This document shows positions 1-4,991 of a DNA stretch of 6,146 bases, piece by piece. Below the pieces are notes generated by a model. The model saw only the letters and a list, made by a program, of their open reading frames with translations, made no database searches and had not been told where the DNA came from. The stretch comes from Bacillota bacterium (GTDB taxonomy: Bacteria > Bacillota_A > Clostridia > Lachnospirales > Bianqueaceae): positions 1-6,146 of the forward strand of contig JAFOIR010000279.1 in assembly GCA_017420625.1 (NCBI GenBank), in the 5' to 3' direction. The position numbers and the translations under genes were made by a program. Every line of letters begins with the position of its first letter. Positions within the stretch are counted from its first letter, which is position 1.

Positions 1-712
1 ACTGTGTCAGATACTCCTCGGGTGTCAGAATCAGGTCTTTGCCGCTGGATGGACTGACACCATAGCTCATGGTGGGAAGATCCATAAAGTTTTCTACATC
101 TTCATGAGACAGGATAACATCCGCATCCGCCATGACGCCGGTAGGACAAAGACGAAGGCCATCAGAACCAACGTAAACTGCGATATCTGCCATATTGCCC
201 ATCTCGATGGCAGACAGGATATTCGGAACGATATCCGTGTAATAATAATAGGGAATATCCAGTTCTTCAGCAGATTCTCCAGTGGATTCTTCACTGCTTT
301 CTTCGCTGGATTCTCCAGTAGTTTCTTCTGTGTTTTCCGCAGATTCTGAAAGCTCAGAAGACTCTGATACGATTCCTTCGGAAGATTCTTCCAAGGATTC
401 TGTCGGTTCGGAAGAGAGTTCTTCTTCTGAAACAGATTCTTCTTCTATAGATTCTTCAGAGGCTTCTTCTGCCTGTGATGGTTCCTCTTCAGATGGGCCG
501 ATCGGTTCTTCTTCTTTTTCTGATGATGCTTCCTTCAAACCGGAGGTTTCACCCGCTGTCTCGGACAGAACAGAATCCAAAGCGGGAACGGAAGGGATCA
601 GTCCTTTTTGTGACAGAATCATATAACCTAAAAACAGGGCGGCGAGCACCAGTAAAATGACCAGGATCACAAGACCTGCACCCGTTTTTTTGCTTCTTTT
701 TCTTTTTGCCAT
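1..712 (-). CDS. Membrane-anchored Ser/Glu-rich protein of unknown function (partial, C-terminus off the left edge)
   Basis: The frame is open from an ATG at 712-710 to the window edge, giving 237 residues and no stop. GAGG at 721-718 lies five bases before the start, which supports it. The N-terminus is strongly basic (MAKRKRSKKT), followed by one hydrophobic segment at about residues 12-34 and no lipobox that I can see. This suggests a single-pass or signal-anchor protein with the C-terminus outside. Residues about 48-150 are a low-complexity linker dominated by Ser and Glu (runs such as SSEESSEES). From about 151 a more ordinary sequence begins (LDIPYYYYTDIVPN, then GNMADIAVYVG) and looks folded. 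I do not recognise this domain. The long acidic stalk would suit a domain held away from the membrane or in the cell wall. The gene is divergent from the epimerase-like gene at 863 and probably unrelated to the hup-ftsH cluster. The reading frame is secure; the function is unknown. Confidence 0.85.
   Translation of the reverse strand, partial: MAKRKRSKKTGAGLVILVILLVLAALFLGYMILSQKGLIPSVPALDSVLSETAGETSGLKEASSEKEEEPIGPSEEEPSQAEEASEESIEEESVSEEELSSEPTESLEESSEGIVSESSELSESAENTEETTGESSEESSEESTGESAEELDIPYYYYTDIVPNILSAIEMGNMADIAVYVGSDGLRLCPTGVMADADVILSHEDVENFMDLPTMSYGVSPSSGKDLILTPEEYLTQ
273..319. repeat. Short direct repeat in the Ser/Glu linker, 36-base period
   Basis: The 11-mer GATTCTCCAGT occurs at 273-283 and again at 309-319. 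The spacing of 36 bases is exactly 12 codons. On the minus strand both copies encode the end of a TGES unit, and the bases between encode more Ser/Glu. The related string GATTCTTC recurs through 285-460. This is a degenerate coding repeat that probably grew by slippage or unequal recombination and keeps the frame. Confidence 0.7.
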
Positions 713-756
713 TGCTTCCTCATATATCTATTGATTTTTATTGTTGAATTCTATTA

Positions 757-786
757 ATTTTCTCATAAAACACGGTATTTCGTCAA
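757..786 (-). promoter_or_regulatory. Candidate promoter of the leftward Ser/Glu-rich gene
   Basis: Read on the minus strand, TTGACG (786-781) is followed after 18 bases by GAAAAT (762-757). The first box matches the sigma-A -35 consensus at five of six positions and the second matches the -10 at four of six. Transcription would begin near 750, about 38 bases before the ATG. The spacer is AT-rich. The -10 box is weak, so this is only a candidate. Confidence 0.35.
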
Positions 787-788
787 TG

Positions 789-817
789 TTGACTTTCACG
801 AGGATGGATGCGATAAT
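789..817 (+). promoter_or_regulatory. Sigma-A-type promoter of the aldose epimerase-like gene
   Basis: TTGACT (789-794) and GATAAT (812-817) are separated by the optimal 17 bases, and each box has five of six consensus matches. The predicted transcript starts near 824 and has a leader of about 40 bases before the ATG at 863. A separate TATAAT at 831-836 has no acceptable -35 partner, so the upstream pair is preferred. Confidence 0.75.
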
Positions 818-862
818 AAAGTATCTTCTTTATAATTTCAACAAAACACCTGGAGGCGATAA

Positions 863-1729
863 ATGATGATCAGGATCGAAAATGATTTCTTTCTTGCAGA
901 ACTGAAACCGGAAGGCGCAGAACTGACCAGACTCTATGACAAGGTCCATGCCCGTGAGATGCTTTGGTATGCGGATCCGGCTGTCTGGAAACGGCATTCA
1001 CCGGTTTTGTTCCCGGTTGTCGGCCGCTGCAAAAACTATGAGATGCGCTATCAGGGCAAAACCTATCATATGCCGCAGCATGGTTTTTGTCAGGATGCTC
1101 TGTTTCAGGTAGAGAGTGCCAGCGAGACCCATGTGACGTTCTCTCTTTCTGCCAGTGATGAGACGAGAGCGATCTATCCTTTTGAATTCACCTTTTTTGT
1201 CAGCTATCATCTGGATGGTGAAAAGCTTATTTTTAGTTACCTGATCCGAAACGAAGATCAGGAAGACCCGATGTATTTTTCTCTTGGCGGACATCCGGGC
1301 TTTCTGTATGACGGACCGGTGAGTGATCAGATTATTGAGTTCAGTGAAAAAGAAACACTTGACCGGGTTACTCTGGGACCGACATTCCAGTTCAGCCGTG
1401 AAGTAGAGAAGGATTATATCAAGGAAGGTGCGCCGATCCATCTGGATGAGCATATCTATGATCATGATGCTCTTGTTTTCCATAACTTTAAGTCAAAAGA
1501 GGTGGCCGTATATAATCCGAAGACTGGAAGAGGCGTGAAAGTAAACCTGGCTGGCTTCCCGTATGTGGGATTCTGGTCTATGCCCGGTGCCTGCTATACC
1601 TGTGTTGAACCCTGGTTCGGATTGGCTGATTATGAAGATTTTGAGGGAGAGCTTCCCGAAAAGGATGGAATCGAGAAAATTGAAAAAGGCGGCGAGTTTA
1701 AGGCGTCATTCAGTGTAAAGGCTATGTAA
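863..1729 (+). CDS. Aldose 1-epimerase family protein (LacX-like mutarotase)
   Basis: The product is a 288-residue cytosolic protein with no signal peptide, the usual length for the LacX-like branch of the galactose mutarotase family. The family interconverts alpha and beta anomers of aldoses. Visible family motifs in order are RHSPVLFPVVGR (44-55), MPQHGF (70-75, candidate H73), GGHPGF (142-147, candidate H144), a DHDALVF stretch near 200 (D202 possible) and CVEPWFG (247-253, candidate base E249). In characterised GalM enzymes two histidines, an Asp and a C-terminal Glu form the active site, and the equivalents appear to be present. GGAGG at 852-856 is 6 bases from the ATG at 863 and 9 from a second ATG at 866, so the protein may lose one Met. 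It has its own promoter and no obvious terminator before the hup promoter, so some readthrough into hup is possible. The sugar substrate cannot be told from the sequence. Confidence 0.9.
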   Translation: MMIRIENDFFLAELKPEGAELTRLYDKVHAREMLWYADPAVWKRHSPVLFPVVGRCKNYEMRYQGKTYHMPQHGFCQDALFQVESASETHVTFSLSASDETRAIYPFEFTFFVSYHLDGEKLIFSYLIRNEDQEDPMYFSLGGHPGFLYDGPVSDQIIEFSEKETLDRVTLGPTFQFSREVEKDYIKEGAPIHLDEHIYDHDALVFHNFKSKEVAVYNPKTGRGVKVNLAGFPYVGFWSMPGACYTCVEPWFGLADYEDFEGELPEKDGIEKIEKGGEFKASFSVKAM

Positions 1730-1786
1730 AAGTGCACAAAAATCTGAGAATCTCCCGAAAAAACCGTGAAAAATAGGGGAACATGC

Positions 1787-1815
1787 TTGACAAAAGCGAA
1801 AAGTACGTATATAAC
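1787..1815 (+). promoter_or_regulatory. Strong sigma-A-type promoter of hup
   Basis: A perfect TTGACA (1787-1792) and TATAAC (1810-1815, five of six) are separated by 17 bases. The start point should be near 1822, leaving a leader of about 37 bases. Such a strong promoter fits the abundance of HU in bacteria. Confidence 0.85.
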
Positions 1816-1844
1816 TATATGGTATTCATTTTTTCGAATTTACC

Positions 1845-1851
1845 AAGGAGG
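1845..1851 (+). promoter_or_regulatory. Ribosome binding site fixing the hup start
   Basis: AAGGAGG lies seven bases before the ATG at 1859. The open frame extends back in frame to a GTG at 1766, but that codon lies upstream of the promoter and has no comparable site. The ATG at 1859 is therefore the start. Confidence 0.9.
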
Positions 1852-1858
1852 AACTACA

Positions 1859-2134
1859 ATGAACAAAGCACAACTTGTTGCAGCTATCGCTGAGAATGCT
1901 GGACTTACCAAAAAGGATGCCGAGAAAGCTCTTGGCGCATTTGAGAATGTCGTTATCGAGACCCTGAAGAAGGGTGAGAAAATCCAGCTTGTTGGATTCG
2001 GTACTTTTGAGGTTGCTGAGAGAAGCGCCCGCACCGGAATCAATCCTCAGACCAAAAAGAAAATCAAGATCGCTGCTTCCAAGGCGCCCAAGTTCAAAGC
2101 TGGCCGTGGCCTGAAAGATGCCATCAACGCTTGA
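1859..2134 (+). CDS. hup: DNA-binding protein HU
   Basis: The 91-residue product has the full length and pattern of HU, a small basic dimeric protein that bends and compacts DNA. The N-terminal helical dimerisation part (MNKAQLVAAIAENAGLTKKD, 1-20) leads to the conserved GFGTFEV (46-52). The DNA-gripping arm is at about 53-75, with RTGINPQT at 58-65 and the intercalating proline at P63. The C-terminus AASKAPKFKAG (72-82) is also typical. HU was chosen over IHF because Firmicutes generally carry only HU and the arm matches HU. The start follows the strong ribosome binding site at 1845. The gene has its own promoter and ends 40 bases before a hairpin terminator, so it is probably mostly monocistronic with some readthrough into rqcP. 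Confidence 0.97.
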   Translation: MNKAQLVAAIAENAGLTKKDAEKALGAFENVVIETLKKGEKIQLVGFGTFEVAERSARTGINPQTKKKIKIAASKAPKFKAGRGLKDAINA

Positions 2135-2173
2135 TTTGAGATAAACCAGGCATATATCGCTTGAAAAGAGCGG

Positions 2174-2209
2174 AAAAACCACCGGTGGTAATACCGGTGG
2201 TTTTCATTT
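2174..2209 (+). terminator. Intrinsic terminator of hup, just upstream of rqcP
   Basis: A perfect 12-base-pair stem is formed by 2175-2186 (AAAACCACCGGT) and 2193-2204 (ACCGGTGGTTTT) around the six-base loop GGTAAT. The tract after the G/C stem is TTTTCATTT, interrupted by CA, so termination may be incomplete. The flanking A and T runs also let it work leftward, but no gene reads in that direction here. Confidence 0.85.
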
Positions 2210-2220
2210 AGTGAAGAAAC

Positions 2221-2225
2221 AGGAG
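2221..2225 (+). promoter_or_regulatory. Ribosome binding site deciding the rqcP start
   Basis: AGGAG is six bases from the ATG at 2232, only three from the ATG at 2229, and lies downstream of the in-frame GTG at 2211. The spacing favours 2232. Confidence 0.7.
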
Positions 2226-2231
2226 AACATG

Positions 2232-2471
2232 ATGAGACTGGATAAATATCTGAAAGTTTCCCGAATCATTAAAAGACGGACGGTTGCTAATGAAGCCTGT
2301 GATGCCGGCAGAGTCATGATCAATGGAAAAGTGGCCAAGGCAGGAACAGAAGTCAAGATCGGAGATGTGATCGAAATTCAGTTCGGAACCAATAATCTGA
2401 AGGCGGAAATACTCGAAATAAGCGAGAATGCCCGGAAGGAAGCAGCCAGCTTAATGTATCGGATTCTCTGA
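2232..2471 (+). CDS. rqcP: RqcP, S4-domain ribosome quality-control factor (YabO/Hsp15-like)
   Basis: The predicted protein has 79 residues and is almost entirely one S4 RNA-binding domain. It starts with RLDKYLKVSRIIKRRT, continues with GRVMINGKVAKAGTEVKIGD, and ends with a short helix (ARKEAASLMYRIL). The opening closely resembles what I recall of Bacillus subtilis YabO. That protein, renamed RqcP, binds stalled 50S-peptidyl-tRNA complexes and helps RqcH add C-terminal alanine tails. It is often labelled an Hsp15 homologue. The position after hup and before divIC is the classical one for yabO. Upstream in-frame starts at 2211 (GTG) and 2229 exist, but the AGGAG spacing favours 2232. The gene sits directly behind the hup terminator with no convincing promoter of its own, so it probably depends on readthrough. 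Its stop lies only seven bases before the -35 box of the next gene. Confidence 0.92.
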   Translation: MRLDKYLKVSRIIKRRTVANEACDAGRVMINGKVAKAGTEVKIGDVIEIQFGTNNLKAEILEISENARKEAASLMYRIL

Positions 2472-2477
2472 AAAAGC

Positions 2478-2506
2478 TTGACTTTACAAGAAGGCTGCGA
2501 TACAAT
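2478..2506 (+). promoter_or_regulatory. Sigma-A-type promoter of the divIC-like gene
   Basis: TTGACT (2478-2483) and TACAAT (2501-2506) are 17 bases apart, each with five of six consensus matches. The start point would be near 2513. That is only about six bases before an ATG at 2519, which argues against that ATG and for the one at 2549. Confidence 0.75.
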
Positions 2507-2532
2507 GAAAGGTGCGATATGAATTCAGGAAG

Positions 2533-2540
2533 AAAGGAGG
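2533..2540 (+). promoter_or_regulatory. Ribosome binding site fixing the divIC-like start
   Basis: AAAGGAGG is eight bases before the ATG at 2549. The ATG at 2541 touches the site and is out of frame. The in-frame ATG at 2519 lies upstream of the site. Confidence 0.88.
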
Positions 2541-2548
2541 ATGTCCGT

Positions 2549-2992
2549 ATGCCCAGAAATAATACTGCAAGAAAACAGCCGCAGCAGGATTGGCTTGCCG
2601 CTTCACTTGCGGAGAAAATGCCGGCTGATCTGGAAAGTGCACAAAGCGAGAGTGTTCTTCCAGGAAAAGAAAAGAAAGACGAAATCGTCTATGAAGAAAT
2701 GGCAAAACCTGTAAACAGGACCAAAGGCGTACTGGCCGGACTTTTCTCTTTTCTTTTTGTAGTTGGTTTTTTAGGTGCCTGTTTCTATCAGACGATTTCT
2801 CTGAAGAATGAGCTGGATACACTGGAGACTCAAAAGATTCAGTTGGAAAGAGAGATCGAAGAAGCAAAGACCGAAGCGCTTCTGAACAAGATCGATCAGA
2901 GTTACATCAACTCCGATCAGTATCGGGAAGATATGGCCAGAAACCGCTTCCGACTGCTCTTCCCAGGAGAATACCTGATTCAGATCGAATAA
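2549..2992 (+). CDS. divIC: Septum formation initiator, DivIC/FtsB family
   Basis: The 147-residue protein has the layout of DivIC/FtsB, a small bitopic component of the divisome that works with FtsL and DivIB/FtsQ. Residues 1-58 form a charged cytoplasmic tail and residues about 59-80 a single membrane helix (GVLAGLFSFLFVVGFLGACF). Residues about 82-113 look like a coiled coil with heptad leucines and many Glu and Lys. The outer end has the family motif Y-x-E-x-x-A-R followed by LLFPGEYLIQIE (Y125, A130, R131, P139, G140, E141). The start at 2549 rests on the strong ribosome binding site; a start at 2519 would add ten residues. The position between rqcP and tilS is that of divIC in Firmicutes. 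The gene has a promoter before it and a terminator after it, so it can be its own transcription unit. Sequence is weakly conserved in this family, so the assignment rests on architecture and context; an FtsL-like name is the main alternative. Confidence 0.85.
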   Translation: MPRNNTARKQPQQDWLAASLAEKMPADLESAQSESVLPGKEKKDEIVYEEMAKPVNRTKGVLAGLFSFLFVVGFLGACFYQTISLKNELDTLETQKIQLEREIEEAKTEALLNKIDQSYINSDQYREDMARNRFRLLFPGEYLIQIE

Positions 2993-3007
2993 AAGATGAT
3001 TAGAAAT

Positions 3008-3030
3008 CCCGAGCAGACGCTCGGGTTTTT
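3008..3030 (+). terminator. Intrinsic terminator after the divIC-like gene
   Basis: A seven-base-pair GC-rich stem (CCCGAGC 3008-3014, GCTCGGG 3019-3025) encloses the tetraloop AGAC and is followed by TTTTT (3026-3030). It begins 16 bases after the stop codon and is a classical Rho-independent terminator. Confidence 0.92.
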
Positions 3031-3078
3031 CTGTAGAAGCACACCCGTCGCCGCACATTTCAGAAAGGAGAAAGTGGC

Positions 3079-4491
3079 ATGAGTCTCGAAAAGAAAGCAG
3101 CTGATTCTATTTCGCGTGTGTTTCCGGACAAGCTCCCGGTATTTACACTGGCTTTGTCCGGAGGCCGGGATTCAGTCTGTCTCCTTTTTTGTCTTCATCA
3201 GCTTATGAAGCAGGGAATGCGTTTTTCTCTGGAAGCAGTCCATGTTCATCATCGGATGCGGCAGGAAGCCGATCGGGATGAAGCATTCTGCAGAAACTTA
3301 TGTGACACCTGGCAGATCCCTTATCAGGCTGTTTATGTCGATGTTCCTTCGCTGATCAGAAAGCAGGGGCTTTCTGCGGAAGAAGCGGCCAGACGGCTTC
3401 GGTATGAGGCGCTTTTCCAGGCAGCGAAGGGCGGTGTCATTGTACTGGCACATCATCAGAAAGATCAGGCTGAGACAGTGCTGCTTCACCTTCTGCGCGG
3501 CACTTCCTTAAAAGGACTTGGCGGTATGAAAGAACTTTCCTCCAGTGAATTTGGGGATGGAAAGCTCTTTCGTCCTCTTTTGCACGTGACAGAAGAAGAG
3601 ATGGAAGAATATGTCAAAGAAAACAGGCTTTCCTATATCACGGATGAAACGAATCTGGATTCATCCTATACCCGAAACAGGATCAGGCATGAACTTCTGC
3701 CGCAGCTAAAGTCCTATAATCCGCAGATCGTACCGGCACTTGACCGGATGGCCGGAAGCATCCGGGAGGATCTTGCCTTCCTGGAAGAGGAGACCAGGAA
3801 AGCCTATTTGAACTGTCAGACAGGATCCGATGAAGAGAAAGGCCTGAGGGTTTCCCGGCTTTTAAGCTATCCTCCGGCCATCTCCAAACGTGTTTTGCTT
3901 AAATATCTGGAGGAGATGGGACTTAGCAAAGATATTTCTCATGAACATCTGAGGAGTCTTTTTTCGCTTCTTGAAGGCGAATCAGGAAGGCAAATCGTCC
4001 TGCCAAAAGGCTTGACGGTAGAAAAGTCCTATGATATACTTTGCATTTACAAATGTCCTCATTCGATTGCTTCGGATCAGCTTAAGGGACAGGTGAGAAG
4101 GCTGGAGGAGAAAGAGATCAAAGCGATTGTCTCGAATCCGCAGAAAGCTGTTTTTCCTAAGGACTCTCTGACGAAGATCCTGGCTTTTCCGGAAGGAGAG
4201 CCTCTTCCTGTATGGCGGGGCAGAAGAGCCGGGGACTATATGACGATTCGTCTTTCTGATGGGACAATGGGAAGGAAAAAACTGCAGGATATCCTGCAGG
4301 ATGATCATGTTCCCAGACATAAGAGAGATGAAATGGTGCTGCTTTGCGCCGGAGACAAAGTGCTGTGGATCGTCGGAGGAAGGATCAGTGAGGATGTGAA
4401 GATATCCTCAGAAACGAAATCGATGATCAAAGCATGCTATGAAAAAGGAGAAAGAAATGATGAGAGAAGATCAGATCAAGGTGATGATTGA
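3079..4491 (+). CDS. tilS: tRNA(Ile)-lysidine synthase TilS
   Basis: The 470-residue cytosolic enzyme attaches lysine to C34 of the minor tRNA-Ile using ATP, changing its decoding from AUG to AUA. The N-type ATP pyrophosphatase P-loop is SGGRDS (27-32). Further family motifs are HVHHRMR (55-61), AHHQKDQAET (124-133) and DETNLD with YTRNRIRHE (189-205). The middle region at about 215-300 is helical. The C-terminal TilS domain is recognisable by RRAGDYM (382-388) and KKLQDIL followed by VPRHKRD (400-417). Length matches the long Firmicute form. The start is supported by AAAGGAG at 3064-3070, eight bases upstream. The last 17 residues ([16 protein letters not shown] preceded by Y) are charged and are encoded by DNA that also carries the ribosome binding site and start of hpt, so the tail is probably shaped by that overlap. 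The gene follows a strong terminator with no clear promoter in the 48-base gap. Confidence 0.97.
   Translation: MSLEKKAADSISRVFPDKLPVFTLALSGGRDSVCLLFCLHQLMKQGMRFSLEAVHVHHRMRQEADRDEAFCRNLCDTWQIPYQAVYVDVPSLIRKQGLSAEEAARRLRYEALFQAAKGGVIVLAHHQKDQAETVLLHLLRGTSLKGLGGMKELSSSEFGDGKLFRPLLHVTEEEMEEYVKENRLSYITDETNLDSSYTRNRIRHELLPQLKSYNPQIVPALDRMAGSIREDLAFLEEETRKAYLNCQTGSDEEKGLRVSRLLSYPPAISKRVLLKYLEEMGLSKDISHEHLRSLFSLLEGESGRQIVLPKGLTVEKSYDILCIYKCPHSIASDQLKGQVRRLEEKEIKAIVSNPQKAVFPKDSLTKILAFPEGEPLPVWRGRRAGDYMTIRLSDGTMGRKKLQDILQDDHVPRHKRDEMVLLCAGDKVLWIVGGRISEDVKISSETKSMIKACYEKGERNDERRSDQGDD
4012..4040 (+). promoter_or_regulatory. Promoter-like sequence inside tilS, facing hpt and ftsH
   Basis: TTGACG (4012-4017) and TATACT (4035-4040) are exactly 17 bases apart, each with five of six consensus matches. 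The -10 is preceded by TGA, forming an extended -10. Transcription would begin near 4047, about 410 bases before hpt. Because the match lies in coding DNA it may be chance, but it scores as well as the promoters between genes. Confidence 0.5.
4282..4299. repeat. Perfect 18-base palindrome within tilS
   Basis: CTGCAGGAT is followed directly by its reverse complement ATCCTGCAG. CTGCAGGAT also recurs as a direct repeat at 4294-4302. The bases encode part of the conserved LQDILQDD stretch of the TilS C-terminal domain, so the repeat of Leu-Gln-Asp codons explains much of the symmetry. Confidence 0.6.
4445..4450 (+). promoter_or_regulatory. Ribosome binding site for hpt, within the tilS coding sequence
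   Basis: AAGGAG is six bases from the ATG at 4457 and nine from the ATG at 4460. The in-frame ATG at 4439 lies before this site and has no ribosome binding site of its own, so it is not the likely start. Confidence 0.85.
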
Positions 4492-4990
4492 CCAGGAGAC
4501 ACTGGAAAAGAAGATCGCTGAGCTCGGCAAAGTGATCAGCCGTGATTATGAAGGAAAAGAGATCGTGATGATCTGCATCCTGAAAGGCGGAGCGATGTTT
4601 ATGATGCAGCTGGCCAAAAGTATCACCGTACCGGTTATGATAGATTTCATGGTTCTTTCCAGCTACGGCAACGAACTGATCTCCAGCGGTGAAGTCAAGA
4701 TCAAGAAGGATCTGGATGACAACATCGAAGGCAAGCATGTCCTGATCGTCGAGGATATCGTTGACACGGGACGTACCCTCAGCTTTCTCAGCACCTATCT
4801 GGTAAAGAAAGGGGCAGCGAGCGTACAGATCGCTACCATGCTGGATAAGCCTGCACGCCGTGTGGTTCCCGTCAATGTGAAATACACCTGCTTTGAAATC
4901 GCAGATGAGTTTGTTGTTGGTTATGGACTGGATTACGGTCAGAAATACCGGAATCTGCCATATGTTGGTTATGTAGAGCAGGAGGACTGA
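4457..4990 (+). CDS. hpt: Hypoxanthine phosphoribosyltransferase
   Basis: The protein has 177 residues, the normal size for bacterial Hpt. It converts hypoxanthine (and usually guanine) plus PRPP to IMP or GMP in purine salvage. The PRPP-binding signature [14 protein letters not shown] is at 95-108, with the acidic pair E99-D100 typical of the family. Other matches are the LKGG loop (42-45), SSYGNE (68-73, in the flexible loop), DKPARR (130-135) and the base-binding segment [10 protein letters not shown] with YRNLPYVG (151-171). The start is either 4457 or the adjacent ATG at 4460, set by the ribosome binding site at 4445. An upstream ATG at 4439 would add six residues. The gene overlaps the end of tilS by about 35 bases and ends one base before ftsH, so the three are probably co-transcribed and translationally coupled. 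The tilS-hpt-ftsH order is widespread in Firmicutes. Confidence 0.96.
   Translation: MMREDQIKVMIDQETLEKKIAELGKVISRDYEGKEIVMICILKGGAMFMMQLAKSITVPVMIDFMVLSSYGNELISSGEVKIKKDLDDNIEGKHVLIVEDIVDTGRTLSFLSTYLVKKGAASVQIATMLDKPARRVVPVNVKYTCFEIADEFVVGYGLDYGQKYRNLPYVGYVEQED
4980..4985 (+). promoter_or_regulatory. Ribosome binding site supporting the TTG start of ftsH
   Basis: AGGAGG lies inside the last codons of hpt, six bases before the TTG at 4992. No ATG or GTG start with comparable spacing exists. Confidence 0.85.
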
Positions 4991-4991
4991 T

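Noticed and set aside
282..626. A plus-strand Ser/Asp-rich open frame of 114 codons
   Set aside because: It is the complement of the Ser/Glu linker of the minus-strand gene. The repetitive codons give Ser-rich output in both directions. It lacks a ribosome binding site and a plausible domain, whereas the minus frame has a start signal and membrane helix.
831..836. Perfect TATAAT as an alternative epimerase promoter
   Set aside because: No recognisable -35 box lies 16-18 bases upstream, and the pair at 789-817 is better.
998..1483. A 161-codon minus-strand open frame inside the epimerase gene
   Set aside because: The plus-strand frame has family motifs, a ribosome binding site and a promoter. 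The antisense frame has none.
1740..1781. Possible terminator after the epimerase gene
   Set aside because: Only a four-base-pair TCCC/GGGA stem around a loop of about 20 bases can be drawn, with no T tract.
1766..1858. N-terminal extension of HU from a GTG at 1766
   Set aside because: The GTG lies upstream of the hup promoter and the added residues do not belong to HU. The start at 1859 has a strong ribosome binding site.
2131..2158. TTGATT / TATATC pair as an rqcP promoter
   Set aside because: Both boxes match at only four of six positions with 16-base spacing, and the pair lies upstream of the hup terminator, so it would not bypass the hairpin.
4282..4302. The 18-base palindrome in tilS as an operator or recombination site
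   Set aside because: It encodes a conserved part of the TilS C-terminal domain, and repeated Leu-Gln-Asp codons account for the symmetry. No second copy was seen in the window.
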